Origin: Paenibacillus sp. FSL M7-0420
GTDB lineage: Bacteria; Bacillota; Bacilli; Paenibacillales; Paenibacillaceae
Length of the DNA stretch: 64,000 nucleotides
Assembly (NCBI RefSeq): GCF_038002345.1
Contig: NZ_JBBOCJ010000001.1
Coordinates: 4,340,001-4,404,000, forward strand
Direction: 5' to 3'
Every line of letters begins with the position of its first letter. Within the stretch, counting starts at the first letter, position 1. The notes beneath the pieces were generated by a model. That model did not search any database and was not told where the DNA came from. It saw only the letters and a program-made list of their open reading frames with translations. The position numbers were made by a program, and so were the translations under genes. Below, piece after piece: positions 46,153 to 56,241 of this stretch.

Positions 46153-46596
46153 TTATACGGACTGTACCGAAGCAGTGTCATCCACGGCGGGGGCAACCGC
46201 CATCTTGCCCATGAGGTAGAGCAGCAGCTGCTGATTATGGGAGGAAATGGGGTCCAGCGCTTCTGCAAAAAAATCACTGCGGACCTTCAGTCCGCGCAGC
46301 GTCTCCCGCTGGCCTGTCTCGGTGATGCTCACCCAGACAATTCTGCGGTCTGAGGCATCGCGTTCACGGACAATCAGATTATGCTTCTCCATCCGGTCAA
46401 GCAGCATGGTCACGGCCGCCGGACTGGTTGCCAGATGAGGGGCCAAATCAGAAGGCTTCATCGCATCACGCTCCTGCAGCAATTCCAGTACGGTAAGCTG
46501 GGCATCAGTCAGTGTAGGGGCAAGCTTGCTGTCCATATGTAGCTTATAGTCCTTTAATATCTTATGCCAGATTTTACTGAATTCAGTGGAGTGCAC
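46153..46596 (-). CDS. MarR family transcriptional regulator (147 aa)
   Basis: A winged-helix regulator with TDAQLTVLELLQER, a recognition region KPSDLAPHLATSPAAVTMLLDRMEK and a wing RERDASDRRIVWVSIT. Start is GTG at 46596 with AAGGAA upstream. No target gene is adjacent on the divergent side, where a 339-bp gap precedes parC's end. Confidence 0.9.
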   Translation of the reverse strand: MHSTEFSKIWHKILKDYKLHMDSKLAPTLTDAQLTVLELLQERDAMKPSDLAPHLATSPAAVTMLLDRMEKHNLIVRERDASDRRIVWVSITETGQRETLRGLKVRSDFFAEALDPISSHNQQLLLYLMGKMAVAPAVDDTASVQSV

Positions 46597-46935
46597 ACTT
46601 ATTCCTTCCTTTCCTGCGGATCTCTATCCGGTATACTTAACTTTTTCGCCAGAAAAATTCCAAATCCTTCAAGGACGAAAAATAAAATCTTATCTGGACC
46701 GGTTCCAGACCTCCCCAGGCCAGAGAAAACCACTGGGTTCCTCCGTTCACCGCAGCATTCCGTCCTGTCCAGCGGAGAGCTCACCGGCCGCTAATATAGA
46801 GTATTGTTGCACTTCTTGCAGGATTTCTATATAAACAGCAGCCCCCATTGAAGAAAATCATAATTCCTCAGAAAATAAAAGCGCGGGCAGCCCGTTACTC
46901 TGAGCTGCCCGCACCGTTACATGCGGTATTATATT
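46597..46935. other. Intergenic region of 339 bp
   Basis: It contains the upstream region of the MarR gene and, at its right end, the parC terminator. I see no gene, repeat or clear operator in the rest. Confidence 0.6.
46875..46912 (-). terminator. Terminator of parC
   Basis: GCGGGCAGC pairs perfectly with GCTGCCCGC and is followed on the minus strand by a T-rich stretch (GCTTTTATTTTC). Confidence 0.8.
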
Positions 46936-49377
46936 TTACTTGACTGCCTGAAAAAGAATAGCGATCTCGTCCTTCTTCTCGACAGCAACCAGCTGCTTGC
47001 CTGTAGAACGGCGTTCAGCAATCGGTGCCGATTCGGAAGAGAAGGAATGTACCGCACCGCTCTGGGTGATGGCGGTCACCTCCAGCGGCTCCTTGCAATA
47101 GAATGCTCCTGCCAGCCTGCTGCCGTTCGGGCGGACACGCTTGCCTTCCTTGAACTCGAAGGTTGGCATCCCTTTGCCTCCGCGGCTCTGGGATGGATAA
47201 TCCACCATCAGGGAGCGCTTGGCATAGCCGATGTCGGATATAGCCAGGATCTCGCCTTCATCCTCGCTGACCCAGAAGCAGGAGACCACCTCATCTCCTT
47301 CACGGAGCTGAATTCCCCTAACTCCTGTGGCCACCCGGCCCATAGGATTCACTTCATTCTCACGGAAACGGATGCTCATGCCCTCACGGGTAATTAGCAC
47401 GATGTCCTTGTCATTACTGCTCTGCGCCACTGTAATGATCTCATCGCCTTCCGCCACCTTACAGGAGGCAACGGCTCCGGAACGGCTTGTAGAGTACTCC
47501 TTGAGCTCGGTACGCTTCACCTGCCCCTTGCGGGTAATGAAGACCAGACTTGCCAGCGGGTCCTCCAGGTTGCCGACTGGCAGCACACTGACGACACTGT
47601 CTCCCTTATTCAGTCCGATCACGTTGACGATGGCCGTCCCCGGCTCTTTCCATTTGAACTCTGGAATCTGGTGCACGGGAAGCAGGAAGTATTGCCCCTT
47701 GCGGGTGAATACGAGCAGGCTCTCCCGGGTATTCAGATCCAGCAGCTTGACGATATGATCGCCATCCTTGACGCCTGAAGAGTGGCGCTCCCCGCCTGAA
47801 CGGGTGAAGGACAGCATGCCGGTCCGCTTGATATAGCCGTCCGCCGAGAGTGCAACCAGCACATCCTCCGCATTGACCAGAACCTCCATGTTGACCTTAA
47901 GCTCCTCTACCTCGCCCTGAATCAGGGAACGACGGTCGATTCCGTATTTGTCACGGATCTCCAGCAGCTCCTTGCGGATAACGGTAATCAGCTTCTTATC
48001 GCTGTCCAGAATCCCCTGGAGCACTGCAATCCGGGCCAGCATCTCATCCAGCTCCTTCTGCAGCGAATGAATCTCCAGATTGGTGAGACGGTAGAGCTGC
48101 AAAGTAAGGATAGAATCAGCCTGACGTTCGCTGAAACCGAACATCCATACCAGATTATTCTGGGCATCCTGACGGTTCTTGGATGCCTTGATGGCAGCGA
48201 TCACTTCGTCCAGAATATTCAGCGCCTTGACCAGTCCCTCCAAGACATGGGCACGGTCCTCCGCCCGTTCCAGATCGAACCGGGTACGGTGGGTGACCAC
48301 TTCGCGCTGATGGGCAATGTAGGCTTCAAGGATCGCTTTGAGCCCCAGCTGCTGCGGAGCCTTGTTAACGATGGCTACCATGTTGAAGTTGTAAGTGACT
48401 TGGAGGTCGGTTTTTTTGAGCAGATAGGCTAAGACGCCTTGTGCATCTGCCTCCTTCTTCAGCTCCACCACGATGCGCAGACCCTCACGGCCGCTCTCAT
48501 CGCGGACCTCGGCGATCCCTTCAATCTTTTTCTCCAGGCGGATGTTCTCCATGGAGGTCACCAGCCGTGACTTCACGATCTGGAAAGGCACCTCGGTGAT
48601 CACGATCTGCTGCTTCCCGCCGCGCAGGTTCTCAATCTCCGTCTTGGAACGCAGATAGATACGGCCTTTGCCGGTGCGGTAAGCATCCATAATGCCGTCT
48701 CCGCCCATAATGGTTCCGCCTGTCGGGAAATCCGGCCCTTTGATGAAGGTCATGATATCCTCCAGCGCAATGTCCGGCTTCTGCATGACAGCGATGCAGG
48801 CGTCGATGACTTCCCGCAGGTTATGCGGTGGAATCTCCGTGGCAAATCCGGCCGAGATCCCGCTCGTCCCGTTCACCAGCAGATTCGGATAACGGGAGGG
48901 AACAACCACCGGTTCCTTGGCCGTATTATCGAAGTTGTCCTTGAACAGAACGGTGCGCTTCTCAATATCGCGCATCATCTCCATGGCAATCGGAGACAGA
49001 CGCGCTTCTGTGTAACGCATCGCCGCTGCCGGGTCATCATCCATGGAACCCCAGTTGCCGTGTCCGTCTACCAGCACATGCCCCAACTTCCACGGCTGTG
49101 CCATCCGCACCATCCCGTCGTAGATCGAGGAGTCCCCGTGGGGATGGTAGTTACCCATGACATCACCAACGGTTTTGGCTGACTTGCGGTATGGCTTATC
49201 CGGCGTATTGCCGGAATCGTACATGGCATACAGAATCCGGCGCTGCACGGGCTTCAGCCCGTCGCGCACATCGGGGATCGCCCGGTCCTGAATGATATAT
49301 TTGGAATACCGGCCAAACCGGTCACCCACGACCTCTTCCAGAAAAGCCGGCAAAAATTGCTCTGATAAACTGCTCAT
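46936..49377 (-). CDS. parC: DNA topoisomerase IV subunit A
   Basis: Decatenates daughter chromosomes with ParE. The 813-residue length and the pairing with parE (rather than recF/gyrB context) favour ParC over GyrA. The active Tyr is Tyr122 in AAMRYTEAR. The quinolone region reads [13 protein letters not shown] with serines at the usual positions, so no classic resistance change is visible. The C-terminal beta-pinwheel has degenerate repeats. The gene is separated from parE by 386 bp that hold a palindromic repeat. Confidence 0.95.
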   Translation of the reverse strand: MSSLSEQFLPAFLEEVVGDRFGRYSKYIIQDRAIPDVRDGLKPVQRRILYAMYDSGNTPDKPYRKSAKTVGDVMGNYHPHGDSSIYDGMVRMAQPWKLGHVLVDGHGNWGSMDDDPAAAMRYTEARLSPIAMEMMRDIEKRTVLFKDNFDNTAKEPVVVPSRYPNLLVNGTSGISAGFATEIPPHNLREVIDACIAVMQKPDIALEDIMTFIKGPDFPTGGTIMGGDGIMDAYRTGKGRIYLRSKTEIENLRGGKQQIVITEVPFQIVKSRLVTSMENIRLEKKIEGIAEVRDESGREGLRIVVELKKEADAQGVLAYLLKKTDLQVTYNFNMVAIVNKAPQQLGLKAILEAYIAHQREVVTHRTRFDLERAEDRAHVLEGLVKALNILDEVIAAIKASKNRQDAQNNLVWMFGFSERQADSILTLQLYRLTNLEIHSLQKELDEMLARIAVLQGILDSDKKLITVIRKELLEIRDKYGIDRRSLIQGEVEELKVNMEVLVNAEDVLVALSADGYIKRTGMLSFTRSGGERHSSGVKDGDHIVKLLDLNTRESLLVFTRKGQYFLLPVHQIPEFKWKEPGTAIVNVIGLNKGDSVVSVLPVGNLEDPLASLVFITRKGQVKRTELKEYSTSRSGAVASCKVAEGDEIITVAQSSNDKDIVLITREGMSIRFRENEVNPMGRVATGVRGIQLREGDEVVSCFWVSEDEGEILAISDIGYAKRSLMVDYPSQSRGGKGMPTFEFKEGKRVRPNGSRLAGAFYCKEPLEVTAITQSGAVHSFSSESAPIAERRSTGKQLVAVEKKDEIAILFQAVK

Positions 49378-49763
49378 TTCCTCTTCACCTTCTGTTCCTC
49401 ATTCTGTCCGCGTTTTTAAAGCTTGATGATCTGACCGCTGCGCTCTTGCGTTATTGAATGCAAAAACCAAACAATATTTTGATAACAGGTAAGATCGTAA
49501 CTGCGGTGATTTTGGACTTCCGGCCGCTGTTGTATTTAGATTTCTGATTCATAGGCCTAGCGGATGAAATCTAAATACAAAGGCGGACGCTGACGCTCCT
49601 ACAGTTCCAAAATCCCCTCCGTTACTTTCCCTTGTATCAGTTTATCAAAACATAGTTCACAATCCATTGAATTCAAGAACCAGCCGCTTCGCTTAAACCG
49701 ATCATCAAAAAATTAAAAACAGCGGAAGGTATCGTCACTTCCCACTACTACTTACGATCTTTG
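49378..49763. other. Intergenic region between parE and parC (386 bp)
   Basis: It holds a full palindromic repeat (49497-49625). Both flanks are AT-rich without coding signals. A gap of this length is unusual between parE and parC, which normally abut. Confidence 0.75.
49497..49625 (+). repeat. 130-bp palindromic repeat, copy R1
   Basis: Outer arms are GTAAC and GTTAC, and next inside are GATTTTGGA and TTCCAAAATC. An inner stem pairs TTGTATTTAGATTTC with GAAATCTAAATACAA perfectly (15 bp). It lies between parE and parC. Confidence 0.9.
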
Positions 49764-51746
49764 TTACTCCACGATCTCCGTGAAGTCGACGTTCTCGACA
49801 ATCCAGCGCTTGCGCGGATCGACCTTATCGCCCATCAGGGTGGAGACGCGGCGCTCCGCCTTGGCAGCATCCTCGATCTGCACCTGAAGCAGCGTACGCG
49901 AATCGGGATTCATCGTAGTCTCCCACAGCTGGTCCGGGTTCATCTCACCCAGTCCCTTGTACCGCTGCAGCTCGAAATTCTTCCCGAATTCCTTCAGATA
50001 ATTCTGCAATTCCTCATCGCTCCAGGCATAGCGGACCGTCTCCAGCTTGCCCGATTTACGTGTCAGCTTATACAGCGGCGGCTGGGCGATATAGACCTTA
50101 CCGGCATCAATCAGCGGCTTCATGTAGCGGTAGAAGAAGGTCAGCAGCAGCACCTGAATATGCGCTCCGTCCGTATCGGCATCGGTCATAATGATGATTT
50201 TGGAATAATTGCTGTCCTCTACGGCAAAATCAGGCCCGATTCCCGCACCGATTGCCGAAATGATCGCCTTGTATTCGTCGTTCTTCAGGATATCCAGCAG
50301 CTTGGCCTTCTCGGGGTTCATCGGCTTGCCCTTCAGCGGCAGGATCGCCTGAATCTTGGAATCCCGGCCTTGCTTCGCGGAGCCGCCGGCTGAATCGCCC
50401 TCGACGATGAAAATCTCGGTACGTGTAACGTCCTTGGACTGTGCAGGTGACAGCTTACCGCCCAGGTTCGAGCTCTCACTGCGCTTCTTGCCGCTGCGGA
50501 TCTCATCACGGGCCTTGCGGGCCGCTTCACGGGCCTTGGAGGCCTGGATCGATTTTTTCAGCAGACTCTGTGCAACTTGGGGATTCTCTTCCAGGAACCG
50601 CGCCATCCGCTCGGAGACGATGAAGTCCACAGCGCTGCGGGCAGATGCGCTTCCGAGCTGATCCTTCGTCTGTCCGACAAACTCCACATCCGACATCTTG
50701 ATGCTGATGACCGCCATCATGCCTTCGCGCAGATCATTGCCCTCCAGATTCTTATCCTTCTCCTTGAGCAGCTGCGTGCGGCGGGCGTAATCATTCAGTA
50801 CACGGGTATAGGCTGTCTTGAAGCCTGTCTCGTGTGTTCCCCCGCTGCGGGTAGGAATGGAGTTGACAAAAGAAGCGATCGTCTCCGTATACCCCGCATT
50901 ATACTGCAGCGCGATTTCCACCTCGATCTCGTCCTTCTCGGAGCTGAAATGGATTACATCGTGCAGTACATCCTTGCCTTCGTTCAGGAATTGCACGAAC
51001 TGGCTGGCGCCGCCTTCGTAGAAGAATTCATCCTGACGGCCGCTGCGCTCATCGCTCAGAATGATCCGCAGGCCGGAGTTCAGGAAGGCAATCTCCTGTA
51101 CCCGTTCTGCCAGCGTATCATAACTCAGCGCAATGCCTGCGGAGAAGACGCGAATATCCGGCTTGAAGGTAATCTTCGAACCGGTTTTATTCGTATTTCC
51201 CAGTATCTCAAGACCGGTTACAGGCTCACCGACATGCTCTTTGCCGTTCTTGTCGACCCAGTATTCAAAGCGCTGGCGGTGAATCTTGCCCTCCCGGTAA
51301 ATCTCCACTTCCAGCCACTCGGACAACGCATTGGTTACCGAAGCCCCGACCCCGTGCAAGCCGCCCGATTTCTTGTAGCCGGAGCCGCCAAATTTGCCGC
51401 CTGCATGCAGAATGGTGAATACCACCTGCGGCGTTGGGACTCCTGTCTTGTGCATTCCGGTCGGGATTCCGCGTCCGTTGTCAATCACGGTTACCGATCC
51501 GTCTTTTTTCAAAGTGATATCAATCTTCGAGCAAAACTTCGCCAAATGCTCATCTACGGCATTATCCACTATTTCCCATACTAAATGGTGCAGACCCGAG
51601 GAACTCGTACTGCCAATATACATGCCGGGCCGTTTGCGGACCGCAACCAGACCTTCGAGCACCTGAATGTCGTCAGCATCGTATCCAGTCCGGCCTGCTT
51701 CGCCGTTCTTAGAGACTTTTGCAAACATATCGATCTGTTCGAGCAT
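49764..51746 (-). CDS. parE: DNA topoisomerase IV subunit B
   Basis: The GHKL ATPase subunit of topoisomerase IV. N-terminal ATP site motifs are EIVDNAVDE, DNGRGIPTG and GLHGVGASVTNAL; the TOPRIM region has EGDSAGGSAKQGRD and DADTDGAHI. Its 660-residue length and the partner parC support ParE over GyrB. The ATG follows GGAGGAG. Confidence 0.96.
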   Translation of the reverse strand: MLEQIDMFAKVSKNGEAGRTGYDADDIQVLEGLVAVRKRPGMYIGSTSSSGLHHLVWEIVDNAVDEHLAKFCSKIDITLKKDGSVTVIDNGRGIPTGMHKTGVPTPQVVFTILHAGGKFGGSGYKKSGGLHGVGASVTNALSEWLEVEIYREGKIHRQRFEYWVDKNGKEHVGEPVTGLEILGNTNKTGSKITFKPDIRVFSAGIALSYDTLAERVQEIAFLNSGLRIILSDERSGRQDEFFYEGGASQFVQFLNEGKDVLHDVIHFSSEKDEIEVEIALQYNAGYTETIASFVNSIPTRSGGTHETGFKTAYTRVLNDYARRTQLLKEKDKNLEGNDLREGMMAVISIKMSDVEFVGQTKDQLGSASARSAVDFIVSERMARFLEENPQVAQSLLKKSIQASKAREAARKARDEIRSGKKRSESSNLGGKLSPAQSKDVTRTEIFIVEGDSAGGSAKQGRDSKIQAILPLKGKPMNPEKAKLLDILKNDEYKAIISAIGAGIGPDFAVEDSNYSKIIIMTDADTDGAHIQVLLLTFFYRYMKPLIDAGKVYIAQPPLYKLTRKSGKLETVRYAWSDEELQNYLKEFGKNFELQRYKGLGEMNPDQLWETTMNPDSRTLLQVQIEDAAKAERRVSTLMGDKVDPRKRWIVENVDFTEIVE

Positions 51747-51819
51747 TCATGCTCCTCCTTCACTTGTCTTCCTGTCTCTCTAAAAATGCAAACAAACGTT
51801 TTCGTTCACTTTGTACATT

Positions 51820-52818
51820 CTAATTCAAAATATCCCGTTTCGTAAAGACGGCGAATGAAATGATTACGGCCGCAAGTCCCCAAATGCCCAGAACCGCCAT
51901 CGAAAAGCCCAATGTCATGCCCTCTATCGGCGCGGGAGTGCCCGCTAAATAAGTCGTCAGCTCCATGTTGACCATAAATAAATATTTGGCCGCCGTCCAG
52001 GCGGAAGCCATATTCGTCAGGATCGTTCCGGCAATCAGCGCTGCCATCATCACTACAATGCTAGCAGCCGTACTGCGGACCAGCACCGACACCATGAAGG
52101 CCAGCAGAGCCACCACGATGCTGACATACCAGATCAGCCCGCCCTGCATCAGCAGATACTTCCACTGCTCCACAGCATGAACCTTAGTCATATCCACAGT
52201 ATCACCGTTCAGCTGGAAGCCTGTAAAGACTGGAACATTGAACCCCTTATAGCCAAAAGCCAGCCCCGATATCAGATAGCTGATTACGAATACGGACAGG
52301 ACAATCAGCGAGACGAACATCAGCAGCGCTACCATTTTGCTGAACAGTACCTTCCAGCGTCTGACCGGGCGGGTCAGCAGCATTTTGATCGTGCCTGTCG
52401 TCCGCTCCCCGGAGACGAGGTCGGAGGCAACCGCCATGATTAGCAGCGGAATGAACAGGGAGACGGAATTATTGACAAACTCCCGGGTGAACGTTACTCC
52501 GCTCGGCTCGTTCGGATTCACATCATGGTCCAGATAATACTGCAATTGCTGGAGAAAAATCCGCCGGTACGACTTCCATTCCTCCGGAATCCGGTCGCTG
52601 CCGAGCGAGTTCTGGTTGTCGGTAATCTGCTGCTGGATCTCCAGCCTCCAGTCAGAGTTAAATTTGTCACGGCTGCGCTCGGCTATGCGCATTTGCGCAT
52701 AGGTAAACATTGGCACCAGCACAAGCAGGATGAGCAGGATGACATAGAAACGTTTCTTTTTAATAATCTTCAGGCACTCATTTCGAATGAGCGGCAGCAG
52801 GTTAGTCAATGGCTTCAC
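51820..52818 (-). CDS. ABC-2 type transporter permease (332 aa)
   Basis: An integral membrane subunit with about six hydrophobic segments. TM1 is at about residues 23-42, followed by a large extracytoplasmic loop of about 100 residues (LEIQQQITDNQN...), as in NatB/YhaP-like or antibiotic-resistance permeases. It overlaps the ATPase gene by 17 bp, so the two are translationally coupled. Substrate unknown. Confidence 0.9.
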   Translation of the reverse strand: MKPLTNLLPLIRNECLKIIKKKRFYVILLILLVLVPMFTYAQMRIAERSRDKFNSDWRLEIQQQITDNQNSLGSDRIPEEWKSYRRIFLQQLQYYLDHDVNPNEPSGVTFTREFVNNSVSLFIPLLIMAVASDLVSGERTTGTIKMLLTRPVRRWKVLFSKMVALLMFVSLIVLSVFVISYLISGLAFGYKGFNVPVFTGFQLNGDTVDMTKVHAVEQWKYLLMQGGLIWYVSIVVALLAFMVSVLVRSTAASIVVMMAALIAGTILTNMASAWTAAKYLFMVNMELTTYLAGTPAPIEGMTLGFSMAVLGIWGLAAVIISFAVFTKRDILN

Positions 52819-53785
52819 CTTCCGTTAGCTTCAAGAATAGCTGTTCCAGTGTAGGGTTGATTTTATGCACAGCCCGGACTTCCACCTCTTGTGCAACCAG
52901 CACGGCAACAATCTCCGGGATCAGCTCCTCGTCCATCGCCGTAACCAGGGAATTCACGCCCATGCCTGCGATGACCGAGTCATCCAGGGTAACCTCGTCC
53001 AGATGAAGCAGCGCGATATCCGGCCGCCCGGCCATGATGTCTCTTGCCCGCTGAAGCGGCTCCAGCTCCCACAGGACATAAGGCGAGTTACGGGCAACCA
53101 GCTCGTCTACAGCGCCAACAGCGAGTACACGGCCTTTGCTGATAATGGCTACCCGGTCACACAGCAGCTGAATTTCGCTCAGCAGATGACTGGACACAAA
53201 GACCGCCAGCCCTTCGTCCGCCAGCTTACGGATGAATTCGCGCAGCTCCTTGATCCCCTTCGGGTCCAGGCCGTTGGTCGGCTCATCGAGAATCAGCAGC
53301 CGGGGACGGCCGAGCAGAGCTTGGGCGATACCGAGCCGCTGGCGCATCCCCAGCGAATACGTGCTGACTTTATCCTGAATGCGCTGATCAAGCCGCACAA
53401 TTTCCACGACCTCGGCAATCCGCTGCTCATCCACGCCGGGCTGCATGCGGGCAAAATGCTGCAGGTTCTCCCAGCCCGTCAGATACGTATAAACCTCGGG
53501 ATTCTCGACGATGGAGCCGACGTATTGCAGCGCTTTTTCCGGATTCCGGTTCACATTATAGCCGCAGACGGTAATCGTCCCTTCGCTCGGGCGGATCAGG
53601 TCCACCAGCATACGGATGGTTGTGGTTTTGCCGGCTCCGTTCGGACCGAGAAAGCCGAAGATTTCGCCTTTTTTCACATCAAACGTGACATCATCTATAA
53701 TCCATTTGCGGCCGATTTTTTTGCGGACTCCCCGGGCGGACAGGACGACCTCTTCCCCCGGTGCCTCATGAATGGTTCTCGCCAT
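52802..53785 (-). CDS. ABC transporter ATP-binding protein (327 aa)
   Basis: An ATPase with Walker A GPNGAGKTTT, signature YSLGMRQRLGIAQ and Walker B LLILDEPTNGLD, plus an added C-terminal domain of about 90 residues as in NatA/drug-resistance ATPases. The ATG at 53785 has AAGGAG upstream; the longer frame from 53821 overlaps that site. It powers the permease encoded next. Confidence 0.93.
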   Translation of the reverse strand: MARTIHEAPGEEVVLSARGVRKKIGRKWIIDDVTFDVKKGEIFGFLGPNGAGKTTTIRMLVDLIRPSEGTITVCGYNVNRNPEKALQYVGSIVENPEVYTYLTGWENLQHFARMQPGVDEQRIAEVVEIVRLDQRIQDKVSTYSLGMRQRLGIAQALLGRPRLLILDEPTNGLDPKGIKELREFIRKLADEGLAVFVSSHLLSEIQLLCDRVAIISKGRVLAVGAVDELVARNSPYVLWELEPLQRARDIMAGRPDIALLHLDEVTLDDSVIAGMGVNSLVTAMDEELIPEIVAVLVAQEVEVRAVHKINPTLEQLFLKLTEGEAID

Positions 53786-53833
53786 CTTATACAGCTCCTT
53801 GCCACAGTCATTTCTGTTCAAAAAATTATTCTG

Positions 53834-54754
53834 TCAGCGAACCGCTTGAACAATCCGCTCACTCATCCGCTGATAGCCGTCCCCGTTCGGGTGAAAATGA
53901 TCATTCGACAGGTATTTCGCCAAATGGCGGTCAAACAGATCAAAGGTCGGGACCAGCGTCATGTTCTGATGCTTGTTGATCATATCCATCGCCGCATTAT
54001 TCCACGCCGTTACCGCCTGATTACCGGGAATTAGCAGCCCCTCGATATCTCCGAAGGGATTATACAGTCCGATGTAATAGACTTGGGCCTGCGGATTCAC
54101 TTCTGCAACTGTATCCAGTATGCTGCCCAGCCGTTTGGCGGCCCCAGGCAGCGCGGAGAGAAGCGATTCCGGGGTCAGATCACCTGCAGACGCGGTTGGA
54201 ACCGGGGTGGTGCCTTCTACCTTGTTATTGGCAGGGGCTTCCGCGCTCTGAGGTACCGCTTGCTCCGAAGGCTTCGCAGAGGCGGCTGCTTGTCCGCTGC
54301 TCCCGCCGGTCCCCAGAATATCCGAGCCCCGGAACAGGTCGTTCCCGCCGATGGAGATCAGGATGACATTCGCCTGACGCAGCGCGTACTGCACCCCTTC
54401 CTCCTGAAGCTTGCTCTGCAAGGCAGCGGTGGTCAAGCCGTTAATGCCCATATTGCCCAGCAGCTCTGCCTTTCCTCCATTGGCCGACAAGGCATCTACG
54501 GTCCGTCTAACAAACCCTTGCCCGGAGTTGTCGCCGGTCCCTTTGGCCAGAGAATCACCAAGCGCCAGGATCTTGTATTCGTCACTTGCCGCGGCTGTCG
54601 GTGCAGCCGTCTCCTGCGGAAGGGAGGAGAGGAACTGCTCCCCCTTCGGGTTCAGGATATCGCCCACTGCATACACAAATCCTGTAATCAAAAGTAAAGT
54701 TGCCAGGATGGACACCAGGCTTACTGTCCTCCAGGTCCATTTGGAATCCTTCAA
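53834..54754 (-). CDS. Membrane-anchored SGNH/GDSL hydrolase (306 aa)
   Basis: An N-terminal hydrophobic anchor (about residues 12-32) is followed by an SGNH-hydrolase domain facing outward. Block I is ILALGDSLAKGTGD (nucleophile Ser), block III is ISIGGNDLFRG, and block V is DHFHPNGDGYQRMS with catalytic Asp and His. A Ser/Ala/Pro-rich insert (about 155-205) separates block III from the rest. Start is TTG at 54754 with GGAGGG upstream. It lies 48 nt before the ABC ATPase gene, so lipid or cell-wall ester processing may link to the transporter. Confidence 0.88.
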   Translation of the reverse strand: MKDSKWTWRTVSLVSILATLLLITGFVYAVGDILNPKGEQFLSSLPQETAAPTAAASDEYKILALGDSLAKGTGDNSGQGFVRRTVDALSANGGKAELLGNMGINGLTTAALQSKLQEEGVQYALRQANVILISIGGNDLFRGSDILGTGGSSGQAAASAKPSEQAVPQSAEAPANNKVEGTTPVPTASAGDLTPESLLSALPGAAKRLGSILDTVAEVNPQAQVYYIGLYNPFGDIEGLLIPGNQAVTAWNNAAMDMINKHQNMTLVPTFDLFDRHLAKYLSNDHFHPNGDGYQRMSERIVQAVR

Positions 54755-54880
54755 TGCTATCCCTCCATCTGCCGTACTCTTCTGCCTCTTCCATCATTCA
54801 CAACATTATTAACTATGTAGATAAACATAATTCTTCTTTGCACAATTTGCAAACGAAAAGGGTTTGTTTAGGTGGGGGGC

Positions 54881-55010
54881 GCGGCTGCGGTGATTTTGGA
54901 CTTACGGCCGCTGTTGTCTCCAAATTTATTGAATGAACCGTTATACGGTTTAAATTCGGAGACAAAGGCGGACACTATCGCTCCTACAGTTCCAAAATCC
55001 CCTCCGCCGC
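54881..55010 (+). repeat. 130-bp palindromic repeat, copy R2
   Basis: Outer arms are GCGGC and GCCGC where other copies have GTAAC/GTTAC or GTACC/GGTAC, so pairing is kept with different bases. The inner stem pairs TTGTCTCC with GGAGACAA, and the apex has AACCGT with ACGGTT. Confidence 0.88.
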
Positions 55011-55040
55011 TTCACACCTAAACGGTGGAAGCAGTAAGGG

Positions 55041-55120
55041 CGGCACGATGGCGCTGCGCTGATCGTGCAAGACCGCGGACTGCGGCACGATGGCGCTGCG
55101 CTAATCGTATCAAGACCATC
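55041..55120. repeat. 42-bp direct repeat, two copies
   Basis: CGGCACGATGGCGCTGCGCT starts at 55041 and again at 55083, and the similarity runs on through ATCGT and CAAGACC. It is GC-rich compared with its surroundings. Confidence 0.75.
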
Positions 55121-55131
55121 TACAAAAACAT

Positions 55132-55161
55132 AAAAACGCCCCCCGGCAATGCCGGAGGGCG
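55132..55161 (-). terminator. Terminator of the CAP-domain gene
   Basis: On the minus strand CGCCCTCCGGCA pairs with TGCCGGGGGGCG (one wobble) and is followed by a run of five T. Confidence 0.85.
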
Positions 55162-55203
55162 AGTTAACGTTACGTTACTTTAAGTTACTTTGATTAGCTT
55201 ATA

Positions 55204-55977
55204 TTATTTACCGATGAATTCCTGAACCCAGTAGTTATTATCGAAGCCAACGCCGATGTAGTTGAAGTTCGTGCTCAGGATGTTAGCCTTATGACCCGGG
55301 CTGTTCATCCACGCGGTCATAACTTCCTGAGGGGTCTTCTGGCCCATAGCGATATTCTCACCAGCCGCCTTATACGTAATGCCGAATGCCGACATCATAT
55401 CGAAAGGTGATCCGTAGGTCGGAGAGGTGTGTGAGAAATAGTTATTCGAGCGCATGTCCGCAGCCTTCGCCGCAGCCACTTTGTTCAGGCTGTCCAGTGC
55501 GGAGACAGGAGCTAGTCCAGCTGCAGCGCGCTCTTTGTTCACCAGTGCGACTACTTGCTGTGTGTAACTGGAGGCGTTATTGCCAACTGCAGGAACCGCA
55601 GATGGGGCCGGGGTTACCACAGGTTTTGCAGTGGCCACGGGGGCTGGCTTAGCAGTGGCTACCGGTGCCGCTGTAGCCACGGGTGTTGCGGTGGCAACCG
55701 GCTTAGCCGGAGCTGCCGGCTGTGCTGCCGGGGCAGCTGCAACTGGCGTTGTGTATACAAAGGTTTTAGTGACAGTGTACGTGTTGCCACCCAGTACAAA
55801 AGTCTTCGAATTGTTCTGTGTGAAATAGTCCATGAGCTGTGCGAAATTCATATCTGATCCGGCTGCCGCAGGGGCACCGGCTGCTGCTGCGTTTGCTTGT
55901 AATGGAAGAGAAATGCCAAGCGCCATAACAGCGGCTACGCTTCCACCTATCACTCTTCTCAAAGTCTTGCTTTTCAT
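55204..55977 (-). CDS. Secreted CAP/SCP-domain protein (YkwD-like, 257 aa)
   Basis: An N-terminal signal peptide (residues 1-31, ending ANAAA) is followed by a short region and a low-complexity Pro/Ala/Val/Thr linker (VATAKPVATATPVATAAPV, about residues 85-125). The C-terminal CAP domain (about 135-257) has ALVNKERAAAGLAPV, HTSPTYGSPFDMM, AGENIAMGQ and MNSPGHKANIL, the usual signatures with two His. The CAP family acts outside the cell; function in Bacillus is unclear. It is a single gene with its own ribosome site (AAGGAGAT) and terminator. Confidence 0.93.
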   Translation of the reverse strand: MKSKTLRRVIGGSVAAVMALGISLPLQANAAAAGAPAAAGSDMNFAQLMDYFTQNNSKTFVLGGNTYTVTKTFVYTTPVAAAPAAQPAAPAKPVATATPVATAAPVATAKPAPVATAKPVVTPAPSAVPAVGNNASSYTQQVVALVNKERAAAGLAPVSALDSLNKVAAAKAADMRSNNYFSHTSPTYGSPFDMMSAFGITYKAAGENIAMGQKTPQEVMTAWMNSPGHKANILSTNFNYIGVGFDNNYWVQEFIGK

Positions 55978-56183
55978 TCTGCCATCTCCTTATTCTTCGT
56001 TGTGATGTATCGTGCTGCCAGGGCGTCGGTCTACAAATGTTACAAAGTTGTAATCTGTTCCTAGGTCATTGTAACACAAAACTATCAGCTGTGCGCTTCT
56101 AAATTCTGTCATTTTATAGATAGAAAGGATTTCATAGAATAGGAAGGCTTGTCCCTCCAGCAGCGGCAAAAGAAAACAGCATT

Positions 56184-56203
56184 GCCGTCCTTTTCAGGAC
56201 GGC
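56184..56203 (-). terminator. Hairpin terminator of the WG-repeat gene
   Basis: GCCGTCCT pairs perfectly with AGGACGGC, and a T-rich stretch follows on the minus strand. The T run is interrupted. Confidence 0.6.
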
Positions 56204-56241
56204 TGTATCTATCCTATATATCGGCGCTTCTATCGCTTATT

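Larger units (their letters stand above)
54755..55203. other. Intergenic region of 449 bp
   Basis: It holds palindromic repeat R2 (54881-55010), a 42-bp direct repeat (from 55041) and the CAP-gene terminator. No gene was seen. Confidence 0.75.

Noticed and set aside
46936..49377. GyrA rather than ParC
   Set aside because: The partner gene order, length and absence of recF/dnaA context favour topoisomerase IV; residue-level comparison with gyrA of the same genome would settle it.
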